Assembly: GCA_014654535.1 (NCBI GenBank)
Contig: BNBA01000013.1
Span: 47,262 to 111,261 of the forward strand
DNA length: 64,000 bases
Source of the DNA: Xanthomonas boreopolis
GTDB taxonomy: Bacteria; Pseudomonadota; Gammaproteobacteria; Xanthomonadales; Xanthomonadaceae
Direction of reading: 5' to 3'
Shown here piece by piece: positions 39,101 through 49,140 of the stretch. Each line of letters opens with the position of its first letter. Within the stretch, counting starts at the first letter, position 1. The translations under genes and the position numbers were made by a program. The notes under the pieces were generated by a model that saw only the letters and a list, made by a program, of their open reading frames with translations, was not told the origin of the DNA and did not search any database.

Positions 39101-39572
39101 TGAAGAAGCCGCGCTCGGTGCCGACCTGCCCGGTCAGCACCTCCAGGCTCATCGCCACCGCCTTGTACTGCAGCGCCAGGTACGGAACGATGCCGACCAG
39201 CGCGATCACCGCCACCAGCGCGGCGAGCCGGCGCGACCGGCCATAGCGCGAGGAAATGAAGTCGGCGATGGAAACGGTGTTCTCGCTGCGCGCGATCAGC
39301 GCCAGCCGTTCGATGATGCGCCAGCCGAAGATCAGCAGCAGCAGCGGGCCGAGGTAGATCGGCAGGTAGCCGATGCCGTTGCGCACCGCGGTACCGACCG
39401 CGCCGTAGAAGGTCCACGACGAGCAGTACACCGCCAGCGCCAGGCTGTAGACCGCCGGCCGCAGCCACGGCCGGTCCGGATACAGCGGACGGCGATCGCC
39501 CCACCACGCCACGCCGAACAGCAGCGCGGCGTAGCCGACCGATACCAGCAGCAGGATCCAGCTCGAGACCAA
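36123..39572 (-). CDS. crbS: SLC5-fused hybrid sensor histidine kinase (CrbS-like)
   Basis: The 1149-residue protein has, in order: a sodium/solute symporter-like domain of about 490 residues with a dozen or so membrane helices (SWTFYGAVGTAVRNG, GGFSAATGMVIVASIALATM); a linker; a PAS domain (LENISAGVSVVDPEMRLTAW, about 630-740); a short coiled coil; HisKA (ISHDVLQPLNAARLF, about 795); HATPase (NFIANALRYT, WDTGPGIPEHH, GLGLGLSICQRI); and a receiver domain with VLCVDNDQE and phosphoacceptor MLVDYHL. CrbS/MxtR proteins with this layout control acs through a LuxR-type regulator, which here lies beside acs at 23248. Acetate or another carboxylate is the likely signal, by analogy. Confidence 0.92.
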   Translation of the reverse strand: MVSSWILLLVSVGYAALLFGVAWWGDRRPLYPDRPWLRPAVYSLALAVYCSSWTFYGAVGTAVRNGIGYLPIYLGPLLLLIFGWRIIERLALIARSENTVSIADFISSRYGRSRRLAALVAVIALVGIVPYLALQYKAVAMSLEVLTGQVGTERGFFTDPALYVALLMALFATLFGTRQVDATEHHHGMMLAIALESVVKLAAMLAVGLFAWMWLGDHQLHIVDSARTLFDHTPSVGFISQTVLSFFAIICLPRQFHVAVVECSDVGDIRRARWLFGIYLVLISAMVVPIASAGIALFGGDSQVVDDAMVLALPLAEGSTLLALVAYVGGFSAATGMVIVASIALATMVSNDLVMPVLLRREGGRAAAADRVLWIRRLAILLLSLVAYAYYRSSSDDSTLASYGLMAFAAVAQFAPGVIGGLYWRGASRKGVEAGMVLGFATWMYTLLLPAMTHAGVLDPAWLQRGPFGIAWLRPQQLFGMSGWDPLAHGTFWSLLINTGAMMVVSARWRPGVDERLRAAPFLDPYAQRPVVAGDWPGQVRVDDLLALAERVVGERHAHRAFVEQAQLLGRELQSSAAADRAWVQFTERLLAASIGAASARLVLTSLLRGSGMELGEVMAVLDEAGQELRFNREILSTTLENISAGVSVVDPEMRLTAWNRRYQQLFGYPDGMLYVGRPVADLIRYNAERGELGEGDVEAQISRRINHMRAGTPHVFERTRSDGKVIEMRGQALPGGGYVTSYNDITDYKRAEQALLEANETLEQRVAERSREAEVAQQSKTRFLAAISHDVLQPLNAARLFASALRDSHQNNEEQRHLAERVDASLRAAEELLDGLLDVSRLDAGGLRPTLEVFDAGTLLQELAAQYAPIAASRGLKLHVHPRALWVRSDRRLLRRVLQNFIANALRYTRQGRIVLGARGRGAQVELQVWDTGPGIPEHHMQQIFDEFHRYQQPFDWGEQGLGLGLSICQRISRLLEHGLNARSQVGRGSMFSILLPRVAPAVRAAAPPADPVRSASNGDSLAGMRVLCVDNDQEILDGMRALLGRWQVQVIAASTVDDALEKVRAQPDVMLVDYHLHDRLDGLDTLDALNAASPRHIPGALLTADGRDELKQLARERGYRLLTKPVKPASLRAFLTAFHDVLKERGP

Positions 39573-39759
39573 GGCCCCTCCGGCGTTGCGCGAGGAGGCG
39601 AGTTTAGCCTCGGGCGGCCTGGGCCGGGACGCGGATGGCGACGATTTGCCCGGCTTCGGGAACCTTGCGCCCGCGTGGGGGCTCTGCGGGGGTTACTTCG
39701 TCTGGCGTCCCCGCATAGCCGGAGCCAGAGGGCTTTGCCGGCGAAAAGCCAAGGCACTG

Positions 39760-40450
39760 GGTCCCCGCCTTCGCGGGGACGACGGCGGAAGGATCCGAGG
39801 AACTGTGGCGATTGCCGCTTCGATTGAGAGTGCAATTGCAGTTGTTGCTGTTGCTCGCGGTCTTGCTTTGGGCTGGGTAACGCTTCCTCGCGCGGCGGCG
39901 CGCCCACCTCCATGGCCTACGAATATCACTGCGGCGCGGCCCCTCCGAAGCGGCGGAGACAATGGGAAACACCCGAAGGGCGGCGCACATGGGCTCGCCG
40001 GAAAAGGCGAAGCACTGCTTCGCCCCGGCGGGCGGGCATTCGCCGCGCGGGGAATGCCCCGGGCTCGTCCGCATAGCGGACGAGTGCGCCGTTTTCGGCC
40101 GCGGCAGGATGTCGCGGCCGAAAATCTCATTGGCTCCGCGGACCCGCAGCAAAGCTGCGGGCGCGCAGGCGGGTGTGCTTGATCAGCCGTTCGGCTGCTG
40201 TGAAGCGCTTCTTTGGGTTACGTTTCTTTACGCGGCACATCCCTGTGCCGCGCCCTTCGGCCGGCTTCGCCGTGCGGCGCTGCTCCTGCAGCGCGCGTGC
40301 ACAAGCAAAGAAAGGCAACTCGCCGCAAGGCGAAAGCTTTGGCCTTTACTGATTGCCAACAGCCTCAAAAAGCCAAAGCAAAGTCCCTGGATGATCAGCC
40401 GTTCGGCTGCTGGAAAGCGCCTCCCGCCTTCGCGGGAACGACGGTAGTAA
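39760..40450. repeat. Composite hairpin repeat, copy 2 (expanded)
   Basis: No gene is supported between the sensor kinase start and the GH94 stop. The blocks match copy 1: short GTTGCT run (about 39843-39857), CCTCCGAAGCGGCGGAG, hairpin 1 arms CGGCGCAC (39981) and GTGCGCCG (40084) now separated by about 95 bases holding further hairpins (GGGCATTC/GAATGCCC, CTCGTCCGC-ATA-GCGGACGAG), hairpin 2 (40092-40124, GGA loop), then a GATCAGCCGTTCGGCTGCTG unit, the ACGTTTCTTT...GCAAAGAAAG arms with an insert, and a second such unit with CCCGCCTTCGCGGG. Confidence 0.83.
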
Positions 40451-40486
40451 AGATGGCGAGGCTTCGCCAGAACAGACCTGTCCCAC

Positions 40487-42877
40487 TCACCCAACTCCCA
40501 CCACAACCGGCAACACCACCTCCACCCGATAACTCGCCCCCCGCACAACCGGCCCGATACGCCCACGCGGGCAATCCTCCCCATCCACACGCACCCGCAC
40601 CTCCGTACAGGCCACATCACGCCGATACTCGACCTCGAAACGCGCCCCCCGAAACTCCCGCACCGCCCGCGCCCACTGCCAATGCGAAGGCAACTGCGGC
40701 GCCACCACCAGCGCATCGCCTTCCCCGCGCAGGCCGAACAGGCTCTCCAGCACGCAGCGATAGACCCAGGCCACCGTGCCGGTATTGAACAACTGGCTGG
40801 AACGACCGGCGGTGCGCGGGAACTCGCGCCAGGCGCCGCGATAGTAGTTGGGCAGGTAGACCGGCAACTGGCCGCGCTGCAGCACGTCCTCGCGCGATGG
40901 CCCGGGGATCATCGCGCGCAGCACCGACCAGGCGCGGTCGGCCTCGCCGACGTGGTACAGGCCGTGCAGGTAGAACGCCGCGGCATGGTTGTAGACCGCG
41001 CCGTTCTCGGCCGAGCCCGGATGCTTCTGGGTCAGCCGGCCCACGTCCTCGCGCATGCCGGTGTAGGCCGGCGCCAGCATCACCGGGCCGTACGGCGTGT
41101 GCAGCTGCGCCTCCACCGCGGCGAGCAGGCGCGCGCACCGCTCCGCATCGGCGGCGCCGGACAGCATCGCCCAGCTCTGCGGGTTCAGGTAGATGCGTCC
41201 CTCGGCATCGGCGGACACGCCGAAACGCACGCCGTCGTCGGTGATGCCGCGCGCGTACCAATCGCCGTCCCACAGCTCGCGGTTGGCGTCGGCGTTGACC
41301 GCATCCGCCGCGCGGGCGAACTCCTCCGCCTGGGCGGCGCGCCCGTGCCGTGCGCACAGGCCCGACCACAGCCGCAGCGCGTACGCGGTGGCCAGCGTCA
41401 GCCAGCCGGACACGCCGGTGCCGCGCCAGCCGACCATGTTCATCGGGTCGCACCAGTCGCCCTGCGCGATGTAGCTCAGGCCGCGCCCGTCGCGCGCCTG
41501 CAGCAGGTGGCGCATCGCCGCGTCCACGCGCTCGGCGACGCTGCGGCGTTCGCCCGCGGCATCGGCCACGGTCTCGTCCAGCACGCCGGCATCGCCGGTC
41601 TCGCCGAGGTAGGCCTCGAGGAAGATCGGCAGCCACACGCAGTGGTCGGTGTGCGGCACCTGGTTGATGTATTTCAGCTCGGCGCCTTCCTCGAGCAGGA
41701 TGCCGTCGGGCATCGCGCCGCCGGGCTCCTGCTGTGACAGCGCGTGCAGCAGCGCGGCCCGGGCCACCTGCGGCCGCAGGTAGCTCATGCCCATGTGGTC
41801 CTGCAGGTAATTGCGGGTCTGCGGGTCGGTGGTCAGGCGGTTGACGTCGCCGTGGTAGAACACCTGCCGCGGCAGCCAATGGTTGACCAGGTTGTCGAGC
41901 GCGGGGTCCGGCGTCTCGATGCGCAGGCAGCCGCGCCCGGCCTCCAGGTGCGCGGCATGTTCGCGCCGCGCGTGGGCGAAGCCTTCCTCCGACAGGTAGC
42001 GCGCGCGCAGCGCGGCGATCTCCGCATCGTCGCGCGCCGGGCCGAACAGGAAGCGCTGCGTGGCGGACTCGCCGTCGGCCAGCGCCAACCGGTACTGCAA
42101 CACGGCGGTGGGCGTTTCGTAGCGGGCGTCGCTGCCGCCGAGCCGCTCGCCGAGCAGGGCCGAGGGCGCATGCAGCCCGCCCTCGCCCTCGAAGGCGTCC
42201 TGGCGCGCCTCCCAGGCCAGCGCCAGCTGCTCGTGCAGCAGGAAGGTGCAGTCCTTGAAGTCGCGCTGGCGGAAGTAGTCGGCCACCTTCTGGTACGGCG
42301 CCACGCTGCGGCAGACGATGCCGCCCAGGTCGGGCCGGTACTCGCCGGACTGGTTCATCCACGACATGTAGCCGACCGGGAAGTACGGGTACAGCGACAG
42401 CCTGCGCGCTCGCCCGGAGCGGTTGCGCACCGTGCACTCCCACAGTTCGAGCGGATCCTCGGCCGGCAGCGCCAGGCGCAGCTCGAGCACGATCCCGTCG
42501 TACTCGACCTCCCAGGCGATGTCGTGCTTGCCGGCCGAGAACGCGAAGCGCTGCGGGCGCGCGCGCACCGGCTCGTAGGGCGCCGAGTACAGCGCGCCGC
42601 TTTCCTCGTCCTTGAGGTAGAAAAAGCGTCCGGGATGGTGCGCGAAGTACGGCTGCTCCGGCTGCATGAAGGTGCGCGCCTCCAGGTTCGGCGCGTGCGC
42701 GTACTTGGCCGGCTCGGGCTGCATGAACTGCGCGGTCGCATAGCCGCGGCAGGTCGCCTGGATCATCATCCGGCGGTTCCACAGGAAGGCGCCGGCCTGC
42801 GGCATCGCGGTGGGGCTGTGCAGTACGTAGCGCTCGCCGTCCGGACTGGGGGCGAGCAGGTCGTCGAGTTCGGTCAT
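40487..42877 (-). CDS. GH94 phosphorylase, probable cellobionic acid phosphorylase
   Basis: The 796-residue protein has the GH94 layout: N-terminal beta-sandwich ([18 protein letters not shown]), then an alpha-barrel with [16 protein letters not shown], where the catalytic Asp of the family falls, [23 protein letters not shown] and PYYRGA-type loops, with a jelly-roll C-terminus. [11 protein letters not shown] differs from the GDWNDGMN of cellobiose phosphorylases and fits what I recall of cellobionic acid phosphorylases, described in X. campestris. Products would be glucose-1-phosphate and gluconate. A sugar symporter gene overlaps by 4 bases and a gluconokinase lies beyond it, which supports that call. 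No signal peptide. Confidence 0.85.
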   Translation of the reverse strand: MTELDDLLAPSPDGERYVLHSPTAMPQAGAFLWNRRMMIQATCRGYATAQFMQPEPAKYAHAPNLEARTFMQPEQPYFAHHPGRFFYLKDEESGALYSAPYEPVRARPQRFAFSAGKHDIAWEVEYDGIVLELRLALPAEDPLELWECTVRNRSGRARRLSLYPYFPVGYMSWMNQSGEYRPDLGGIVCRSVAPYQKVADYFRQRDFKDCTFLLHEQLALAWEARQDAFEGEGGLHAPSALLGERLGGSDARYETPTAVLQYRLALADGESATQRFLFGPARDDAEIAALRARYLSEEGFAHARREHAAHLEAGRGCLRIETPDPALDNLVNHWLPRQVFYHGDVNRLTTDPQTRNYLQDHMGMSYLRPQVARAALLHALSQQEPGGAMPDGILLEEGAELKYINQVPHTDHCVWLPIFLEAYLGETGDAGVLDETVADAAGERRSVAERVDAAMRHLLQARDGRGLSYIAQGDWCDPMNMVGWRGTGVSGWLTLATAYALRLWSGLCARHGRAAQAEEFARAADAVNADANRELWDGDWYARGITDDGVRFGVSADAEGRIYLNPQSWAMLSGAADAERCARLLAAVEAQLHTPYGPVMLAPAYTGMREDVGRLTQKHPGSAENGAVYNHAAAFYLHGLYHVGEADRAWSVLRAMIPGPSREDVLQRGQLPVYLPNYYRGAWREFPRTAGRSSQLFNTGTVAWVYRCVLESLFGLRGEGDALVVAPQLPSHWQWARAVREFRGARFEVEYRRDVACTEVRVRVDGEDCPRGRIGPVVRGASYRVEVVLPVVVGVG

Positions 42878-44256
42878 GGAGGGGTTTCCTGGGAGTGCCG
42901 GCGCGCGGCCAACGCCTGCTGGATCTCGGCCAGGCGCGCGTCGTCGAGGGGATAGAAGCGCATCGTCGCCGCCGCCAGCAGCGCGACCAGGCCGGGGATC
43001 ACCGTCATCAGCAGCACGATGCCGTGCTGCGAGGCGTCGCTCTGCGACTGGTTGGCGACGTAGCCCATCGCCGCCAGCACCCAGGCGATCGCGGCCGAGG
43101 CCAGCGCGCCGCCCAGCTTCTGCGAGAACGTGGCCGCGGCGAAGTTCAGGCCGGTGGCGCGCCGGCCGGTGCGCCACTCGTTGTAGTCGGCGGTGTCGGC
43201 GTACATCGAGAACGCCAGCGGCGACTTCGGCCCGAGTGCGAACCCGATCAGCATGTTGAGCGCGAACGCGGCCGCGATCGCGTCGGGCGGCAGCAGGTAC
43301 ATCGCGCAGCTGAGCGCGCCGACCAGCGCCATCAGCAGCATCAGCAGGCGGCGCTTGTCCAGCCAGCGGGTCAGCAACGGCGTCGAGGCGGCGCCGAGCG
43401 CCAGCGCCACCGAGTAGCTGCCGAGGAACCAGCCGGTCAGCTCCGGCCGCCCCAGGTAGTACTTGAAGTAGTACACGCCGGCGCCGCCGCGCATCACGAT
43501 CGTGACCATGATGACCAGCGCCAGCACGAACAGCACCAGCCAGGGCCGGTTGCCGATCAGGTCAGAGACGTCCTGGCGCAGCGGCGTGCGCTGCGTCGAC
43601 ACCGGTTCGATGCGCTCGCGCGTGGTCGCGAAGGCCGTGGCGAACAGCGCCGCGGCCAGCACGCCGTACAGCAGCATCGTGCGTTGCCAGCCCTGCGCAT
43701 CGTCGCCGCCGCCCAGCCAGCGCACCAGGTCCAGCGTCGCGTAGTTGACCAGCGTGGTGCCGGCGAAGGCGGCGATGAAGCGCATGCTGACCAGGGTGGT
43801 GCGTTGCTGGCCGTCGGCGGTGATCACGCCCGACAGCGCCGAGTACGGGATGCTCACCACGGTGTAGGCCAGCATCATCGCCGAGAAGGTGGCGTAGGCC
43901 CAGACCAGGCGGCCGCCCTGGTCGAGGTCGGGCACCGTATAGGTCAGCAGGCCGGTCGCCGCCAGCGGCAGCGCGCCCCACAGCAGCCAGGGCCGGAACC
44001 GCCCCCAGCGCGTGCGCGTGCGGTCGGCGAGCATGCCCATCAGCGGGTCGCTGACGGCATCGCCGATCTTGGCGACCAGCATCATCGTGCCCACCGCCGC
44101 GGCCGGCAGGCCCATCGTGTCGGTGTAGAAGATCAGCAGGAAGGCGGAGATGTTGGCCCAATAAAAGTTGAGCCCCAGGTCGCCGAGCGCGTAGCCGGCC
44201 TTCTCGCGCATCCGCAACGGCTTGGCGGCGGGTTCCGGACGCGGCGTTGTCGGCAT
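42874..44256 (-). CDS. GPH-family glycoside:cation symporter
   Basis: The 460-residue transporter has [20 protein letters not shown] at the start, [20 protein letters not shown] after helix 2 and the [16 protein letters not shown] loop, all signatures of the melibiose permease (GPH) family, with twelve helices. The ATG at 44256 follows AGGGAGGAT on the minus strand; an in-frame ATG at 44301 adds 15 charged residues. It overlaps the phosphorylase start by 4 bases, so uptake and phosphorolysis are coupled. Cellobionate is the inferred substrate. Confidence 0.88.
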   Translation of the reverse strand: MPTTPRPEPAAKPLRMREKAGYALGDLGLNFYWANISAFLLIFYTDTMGLPAAAVGTMMLVAKIGDAVSDPLMGMLADRTRTRWGRFRPWLLWGALPLAATGLLTYTVPDLDQGGRLVWAYATFSAMMLAYTVVSIPYSALSGVITADGQQRTTLVSMRFIAAFAGTTLVNYATLDLVRWLGGGDDAQGWQRTMLLYGVLAAALFATAFATTRERIEPVSTQRTPLRQDVSDLIGNRPWLVLFVLALVIMVTIVMRGGAGVYYFKYYLGRPELTGWFLGSYSVALALGAASTPLLTRWLDKRRLLMLLMALVGALSCAMYLLPPDAIAAAFALNMLIGFALGPKSPLAFSMYADTADYNEWRTGRRATGLNFAAATFSQKLGGALASAAIAWVLAAMGYVANQSQSDASQHGIVLLMTVIPGLVALLAAATMRFYPLDDARLAEIQQALAARRHSQETPP

Positions 44257-44369
44257 ACGATCCTCCCTGGCGCAGGACGGCGGTTTCCCTCGGGGACGCA
44301 CACGCTACACCAGCGACGGCGCATGCGCCCGCACCATGTCGAATCGATTTGCACGTATAACGTCCCGTG

Positions 44370-44924
44370 ATGAACCCGACCCAGCTCTCCCCCGCCCGCG
44401 CCATCGTGGTGATGGGCGTCTCCGGCAGCGGCAAGTCCACCGTCGCCTCGGCCCTGGCCCGCCACTACGGTTTCGATTTCCTCGACGCCGACGACTTCCA
44501 CAGCGACGAGGCCAAGGCGCAGATGGCCGGCGGCACCCCGCTCAGCGACGAGCAGCGCGTGCCGTGGGTGCGCCGCCTGGGCGAACGGCTGCGCCAGCTC
44601 GCCGACGCCGGGCGGTCCTCGGTGCTGGCCTTCTCCGGGTTGCGCCGCGAGCATCGCGACCTGCTGCGCGGCTGCGGCGTGCCGATGCGCTTCGTGTTCC
44701 TGCACGGATCGGCCGGGGTGATCGCCTCGCGCCTGTCCGCGCGCGGCGGGCACTTCATGCCGTCCTCCCTGCTCGACAGCCAATTCGACGCATTGCAGCC
44801 CCCGGCGGACGAGCCGGACGTGATCGCGGTGGACGTCGCCCGGTCGCCGCAGGAGGTGGTGGCCGAGGCGATCGCCAAGCTGGACCAGGCACCGCCGGGA
44901 GCGCGCAAGGCCCTGCCGGCGTGA
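44370..44924 (+). CDS. gntK: Gluconokinase
   Basis: The 184-residue kinase has the P-loop VVMGVSGSGKSTVA, the gluconate-binding DADDFHSDEAKAQMAGGTPLSDE and LRREHRDLLR, with RGGHFMPSSLLDSQF toward the end, all typical of GntK. It phosphorylates gluconate to 6-phosphogluconate. It is divergent from the GPH symporter, 113 bases away, and would consume the gluconate released by the phosphorylase. GTG at 44367 is an alternative start. Confidence 0.94.
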   Translation: MNPTQLSPARAIVVMGVSGSGKSTVASALARHYGFDFLDADDFHSDEAKAQMAGGTPLSDEQRVPWVRRLGERLRQLADAGRSSVLAFSGLRREHRDLLRGCGVPMRFVFLHGSAGVIASRLSARGGHFMPSSLLDSQFDALQPPADEPDVIAVDVARSPQEVVAEAIAKLDQAPPGARKALPA

Positions 44925-44943
44925 ACGCGGGAGCCCGCGCGGA

Positions 44944-45366
44944 TCAGGCCGCCGGTGCCCGGCGGGTGCGGCGTTCGCCGAGGGCGCCCGATGCGGCGGC
45001 CTTCAGCAGCTTGCGGAACGTGGGGCATTGCGCGTGGTTCGGCGCGCGGCAGGCCGCGGCATGGCGCAGGCCTCGGCTCATTGCGCGCAGTCGTTCGACC
45101 CTCGCATCGATCTCGTCGGCTTTCGCGGCGAGCTTTTGCCGGTCGATCCCGGCCACCGGCAGGTGCGGAAGCATCGCGCCGATCTCGTCCAGGCTGAAGC
45201 CGGCGAGCTGGCCCAACGCGATCAGCGCGAGTTGGTCGAGCACGTCCGGTGCGAACTGGCGCCGCGCTCCCTGCCGGCTGGTCGGCCGGATGAGGCCTTT
45301 CTTCTCGTAGAAGCGCAGCGCGGAGGCGGCGATTCCCGAACGCTTCGCGACTTCGGAAATGTCCAT
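44944..45366 (-). CDS. MerR-family regulator of the adjacent DUF2938 gene
   Basis: The 140-residue protein has the MerR HTH (MDISEVAKRSGIAASALRFY, then EKKGLIRPTSRQGARRQF), a coiled dimerisation helix and a C-terminal cluster AACRAPNHAQCPTF with two Cys. It faces the DUF2938 gene across a promoter with a 19-bp spacer, the arrangement MerR proteins untwist. It is close to SoxR-like/transmembrane-stress regulators; the signal may be a metal, redox or organic compound and cannot be read. Confidence 0.88.
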   Translation of the reverse strand: MDISEVAKRSGIAASALRFYEKKGLIRPTSRQGARRQFAPDVLDQLALIALGQLAGFSLDEIGAMLPHLPVAGIDRQKLAAKADEIDARVERLRAMSRGLRHAAACRAPNHAQCPTFRKLLKAAASGALGERRTRRAPAA

Positions 45367-45376
45367 GGCGAACCCG

Positions 45377-45407
45377 TTGACTTGAAGTTGACTTCAACTT
45401 CTACGAT
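45377..45407 (+). promoter_or_regulatory. MerR-type promoter with 19-bp spacer and palindromic operator
   Basis: -35 TTGACT (45377-45382) and -10 TACGAT (45402-45407) are separated by 19 bases, too long for normal sigma-70 use. Between them lies the inverted repeat TTGAAGT-TG-ACTTCAA (45382-45397). This is the classic operator for MerR activation, driving the DUF2938 gene at 45450. Confidence 0.8.
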
Positions 45408-45449
45408 GCGTCCGCCGGATCGGCCGGTCAACGTCCCACAGGCGCAACC

Positions 45450-45944
45450 ATGGCAACCCTCGCGCAGCAAGCGGTCCACGTCGTACTCGTCGGCCTGGGC
45501 GCAACCGCCTTCATGGATCTCTGGCTGGCCTGCCTGAAGCGGCTCGGCACCAGGACCCAGGCCATGGCCCTGATCGGACGCTGGGTGGGCCACTGGCGGC
45601 GCGGCATCTTCTTCCACGCCGCCATCGCGGACGCGCCGCCGGTCCGCCACGAGCGCGCCCTCGGCTGGGCGGTCCACTACATCGTCGGCATCGCGTTCGC
45701 CGCGCTGCTCGTGCTCCTGGAAGGCGCCGGCTGGATGCACCGGCCGACCCTTGGGCCGGCCATCGCCCTGGGCATCGCCACCGTGGCCGCGCCCTGGCTG
45801 GTCATGCAACCCGCAATGGGCGCCGGGATCGCGTCCGCCAGGACGCCGGCCCCGTTCCGGAACCGCGCCAAGAGCCTGGCCGCCCATTTCGTCTTCGGCC
45901 TCGGCCTTTACCTGGCCGCGTGGTGCCTTGCGCTGCCGGAGTGA
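45450..45944 (+). CDS. DUF2938 integral membrane protein
   Basis: The 164-residue protein has four hydrophobic helices (VHVVLVGLGATAFMDLWLA, WAVHYIVGIAFAALLVLLE, PAIALGIATVAAPWLVMQP, AAHFVFGLGLYLAAWCLAL) and the DUF2938 features GRWVGHWRRGIFFH and QPAMGAGIASARTP. Function unknown. In this group it is usually next to a MerR regulator, as here, which suggests an inducible envelope protein. Confidence 0.88.
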   Translation: MATLAQQAVHVVLVGLGATAFMDLWLACLKRLGTRTQAMALIGRWVGHWRRGIFFHAAIADAPPVRHERALGWAVHYIVGIAFAALLVLLEGAGWMHRPTLGPAIALGIATVAAPWLVMQPAMGAGIASARTPAPFRNRAKSLAAHFVFGLGLYLAAWCLALPE

Positions 45945-45983
45945 GCCGGACCCGGCAGGCGCCAGGCCCGGCGAAGACGCGCC

Positions 45984-48152
45984 TCAGCGCGCCGGTGCGG
46001 CGTTCGTCGCCCCGGCCACGCCCATCTCCTCCAGCAAGCGCGGCGCCGGGTAGACCTTGGCCATCAGCCAGCGCAGGTAGCGCATGTCGACGTGGATCGC
46101 CCGCTTGTAGCGCGGGTCGTACCACCAGCTCGCGCTCACCGATTCCCAGTTGCTGTCGAAGTTCAGGCCGATCAGCTCGCCCTTGGCGTTGAGCACCGGC
46201 GATCCGGAGTTGCCGCCGGTGGTGTCCAGGTTGGTGAGGAAGTTCACCGGCTGCGTCTTCAGCGCCGGATCGGCGGTGTCGCCGAAGTCGCCCCTGGCGA
46301 TCGCGTCCAGCAGCGGCCCGGGCGCATCGAACGGCACCTTGCCGGTGCTCTTCTCGACGATGCCGGCCACGGTGGTCACGGGCGCGTAGGCGACCGCGTC
46401 GCGCGGCGCCAGCGGCTCGACCCGGCCGTAGCTCACCCGCAGCGTGCTGTTGGCGTCCGGATAGACCGCCCGCCCCTGCTTGCCGCGCCAGGCGACGAGC
46501 GCGCGCATGTAGGCTGGCCGCAGGCGCAGTTGCTCGCCCTCGCGCGCCTTGCGGCCTTCTTCCAGCCGCAGCTGCGCCGGTATCAACCGCTGGGCCAGCG
46601 CGATCAGCGGATCGGGTGCCAGCGCCTTGCCCTCGCGAGCGGCCGCGAACCGCGACAGGCGCTCGCCCTCGGTGCCGAGCCGGGTGGTCCCGTACAGCGT
46701 GTCCAAGGCCTGCGCCAGCTGCGCGGGCGTGCGGCCGAAGGCGGCGTCGAACTCCGGCACGCGCTGGGCGTCGGGCAGTTGCTGGTAGCGGGTGAGCAGC
46801 GCGGTCAGCAAGGCCTTTTCCACCGCCGGGTCGTAGCGGCGCTGGACCTGCTTGAGCACGCCCTCGATCAGGGCCTGGTCGCGCTGCTGGTAGCCGGCCT
46901 CGCGCTGCGCGTCGGGCTTGAGCGACTCCACGCGCAGCCGCTCCAGCAGCAGGGCCGAACGCATCAGCTGGGTCTGGCTGCCGAACAGGCCGAACAACAG
47001 CTCGCGGCCATGCAGCGCCGAACCCTCGGCCAGCGAGGCCTGCAGCGCGGCGATGTCGCGCGCATCCTGGCCGGTGGTCGCCGCCAGCATCCCGCGTTCG
47101 TCCTCCGCGCGCAGGCGCACCGCATCGCTGCGCAGCAATCCTTCCAGTTCGCCGGCGGCGCGCTTGCGGTTGTTCTTCAGCGACTGCAGCTGCGAGGCGT
47201 AGCGGGTCCTGGCCTCGGCATCGCCCTTGCCCGCGGCCTCGATCACCCCGATCAGCTGGTCGAGCACCGCCACGCGCTGCGGCAGCGTCCAGTTGACCTG
47301 CTCGTCGAACTCGGCGGCGGTGCGATGGCGATAGGTGATGCCGGGATAGCCGGCCAGCATCGCGTAATCGCCGACCCTGGGCCCTTCGCGCGAGATCTGC
47401 AGGTGCGCCGGCGGCTGGTACGGCACGTTGTCCGGGCTGTAGTCGGCCGGCTTGCCGTCCTTGCCGACGTAGGCGCGCAGCAAGGTGAAATCGCCGCTAT
47501 GGCGCGGCCACATGAAGTTGTCGATCTCGTCGCCGTAGTTGCCGATCGCGCGCGGCGGCGCGTAGACCAGCCGCACGTCGCGCAGCTCCAGCTGGCGGAT
47601 GCGGTAGAAGTCGGTGCCGTAGTACATGTTGGCGACGCTGCAGCGCACCTCGCCGGACGCCTCGCAGTCGGCCACGATGCGCTTGCTGGCCGCGTCCACC
47701 GCGTCGTAGTAGGCCCGCCCGGTCTTGCCGCGCGCGCCCTTGAGCACCTCGTCGGTGACCTTGTCGAACCCCACCGTGACCAGCACCCGGAAATCGGGAT
47801 TCGCGGGACGTTCGTCGCCACGGTCCTTGGCGATGAAGCCGTTGTCGATGTAATCGTGCTCCGGCGTGCTGTTGTACTGGATCACGCCCATCGCCACGTG
47901 GTGGTTGGTCAGCAGCAGGCCATCGGGCGAGACGAACGATCCGGTACCGCCGCCGACCTTGACCACGGCGCTGAGCGGCGGGCGGACCACGTCGGCGAGC
48001 GAGGCCGGATCGCCCTGGAACCCGGCCTGGCGCAGCGTATCGGCCAGTTGCGGCAATTGCGACGGCATCCACATGCCCTCGTCGGCACGTGCATGGGCGG
48101 ACAACGCCAGCCCGACGGCCAGCGAGGCGGAAAGCGTATTGCGCATGGGCAT
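45984..48152 (-). CDS. S46-family dipeptidyl-peptidase (DPP7/DPP11 type)
   Basis: The 722-residue protein has a signal peptide (MRNTLSASLAVGLALSAHARA), MWMPSQLPQL at the mature start, the catalytic His in LLLTNHHVAMG and the catalytic Ser in TTGGNSGSPVLNAKGELIG followed by NFDSNWESVSASWWYDP, all S46 motifs. It removes dipeptides from protein N-termini in the periplasm. Starts at 48152 and 48146 are equally plausible. The region upstream holds a composite hairpin repeat. Confidence 0.92.
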   Translation of the reverse strand: MPMRNTLSASLAVGLALSAHARADEGMWMPSQLPQLADTLRQAGFQGDPASLADVVRPPLSAVVKVGGGTGSFVSPDGLLLTNHHVAMGVIQYNSTPEHDYIDNGFIAKDRGDERPANPDFRVLVTVGFDKVTDEVLKGARGKTGRAYYDAVDAASKRIVADCEASGEVRCSVANMYYGTDFYRIRQLELRDVRLVYAPPRAIGNYGDEIDNFMWPRHSGDFTLLRAYVGKDGKPADYSPDNVPYQPPAHLQISREGPRVGDYAMLAGYPGITYRHRTAAEFDEQVNWTLPQRVAVLDQLIGVIEAAGKGDAEARTRYASQLQSLKNNRKRAAGELEGLLRSDAVRLRAEDERGMLAATTGQDARDIAALQASLAEGSALHGRELLFGLFGSQTQLMRSALLLERLRVESLKPDAQREAGYQQRDQALIEGVLKQVQRRYDPAVEKALLTALLTRYQQLPDAQRVPEFDAAFGRTPAQLAQALDTLYGTTRLGTEGERLSRFAAAREGKALAPDPLIALAQRLIPAQLRLEEGRKAREGEQLRLRPAYMRALVAWRGKQGRAVYPDANSTLRVSYGRVEPLAPRDAVAYAPVTTVAGIVEKSTGKVPFDAPGPLLDAIARGDFGDTADPALKTQPVNFLTNLDTTGGNSGSPVLNAKGELIGLNFDSNWESVSASWWYDPRYKRAIHVDMRYLRWLMAKVYPAPRLLEEMGVAGATNAAPAR

Positions 48153-48237
48153 GGAATCCCCTGAAAACCAGCGCAGACCATAGCCGCAGGCGCACACGCG
48201 CGGCAACGGTGGCGTGCGCAAAGGACAAGTCGGCCTA

Positions 48238-48900
<663 letters not shown>

Positions 48901-49140
48901 CTTCGCCCGTACCCTCGCCCGCTCCTCGGACACCTCGCTTCGCGCCCCGAACCAGCGCAGCGCGCCGAGCGTTCAGACATGCGCGAACCAGTGGCTTGCA
49001 AGCCGCGCATCCTCACCCTGTAAAAGGATGAGAAAAAGCCTCCTATGCCATCCCGCAATCGAGGTATGCGCAGACTTCGGCTGCGCCACCTGACAAGCTT
49101 GGCGCATCCCTCGCCGAGGGGCCAACGGGAAGGAACCGAC

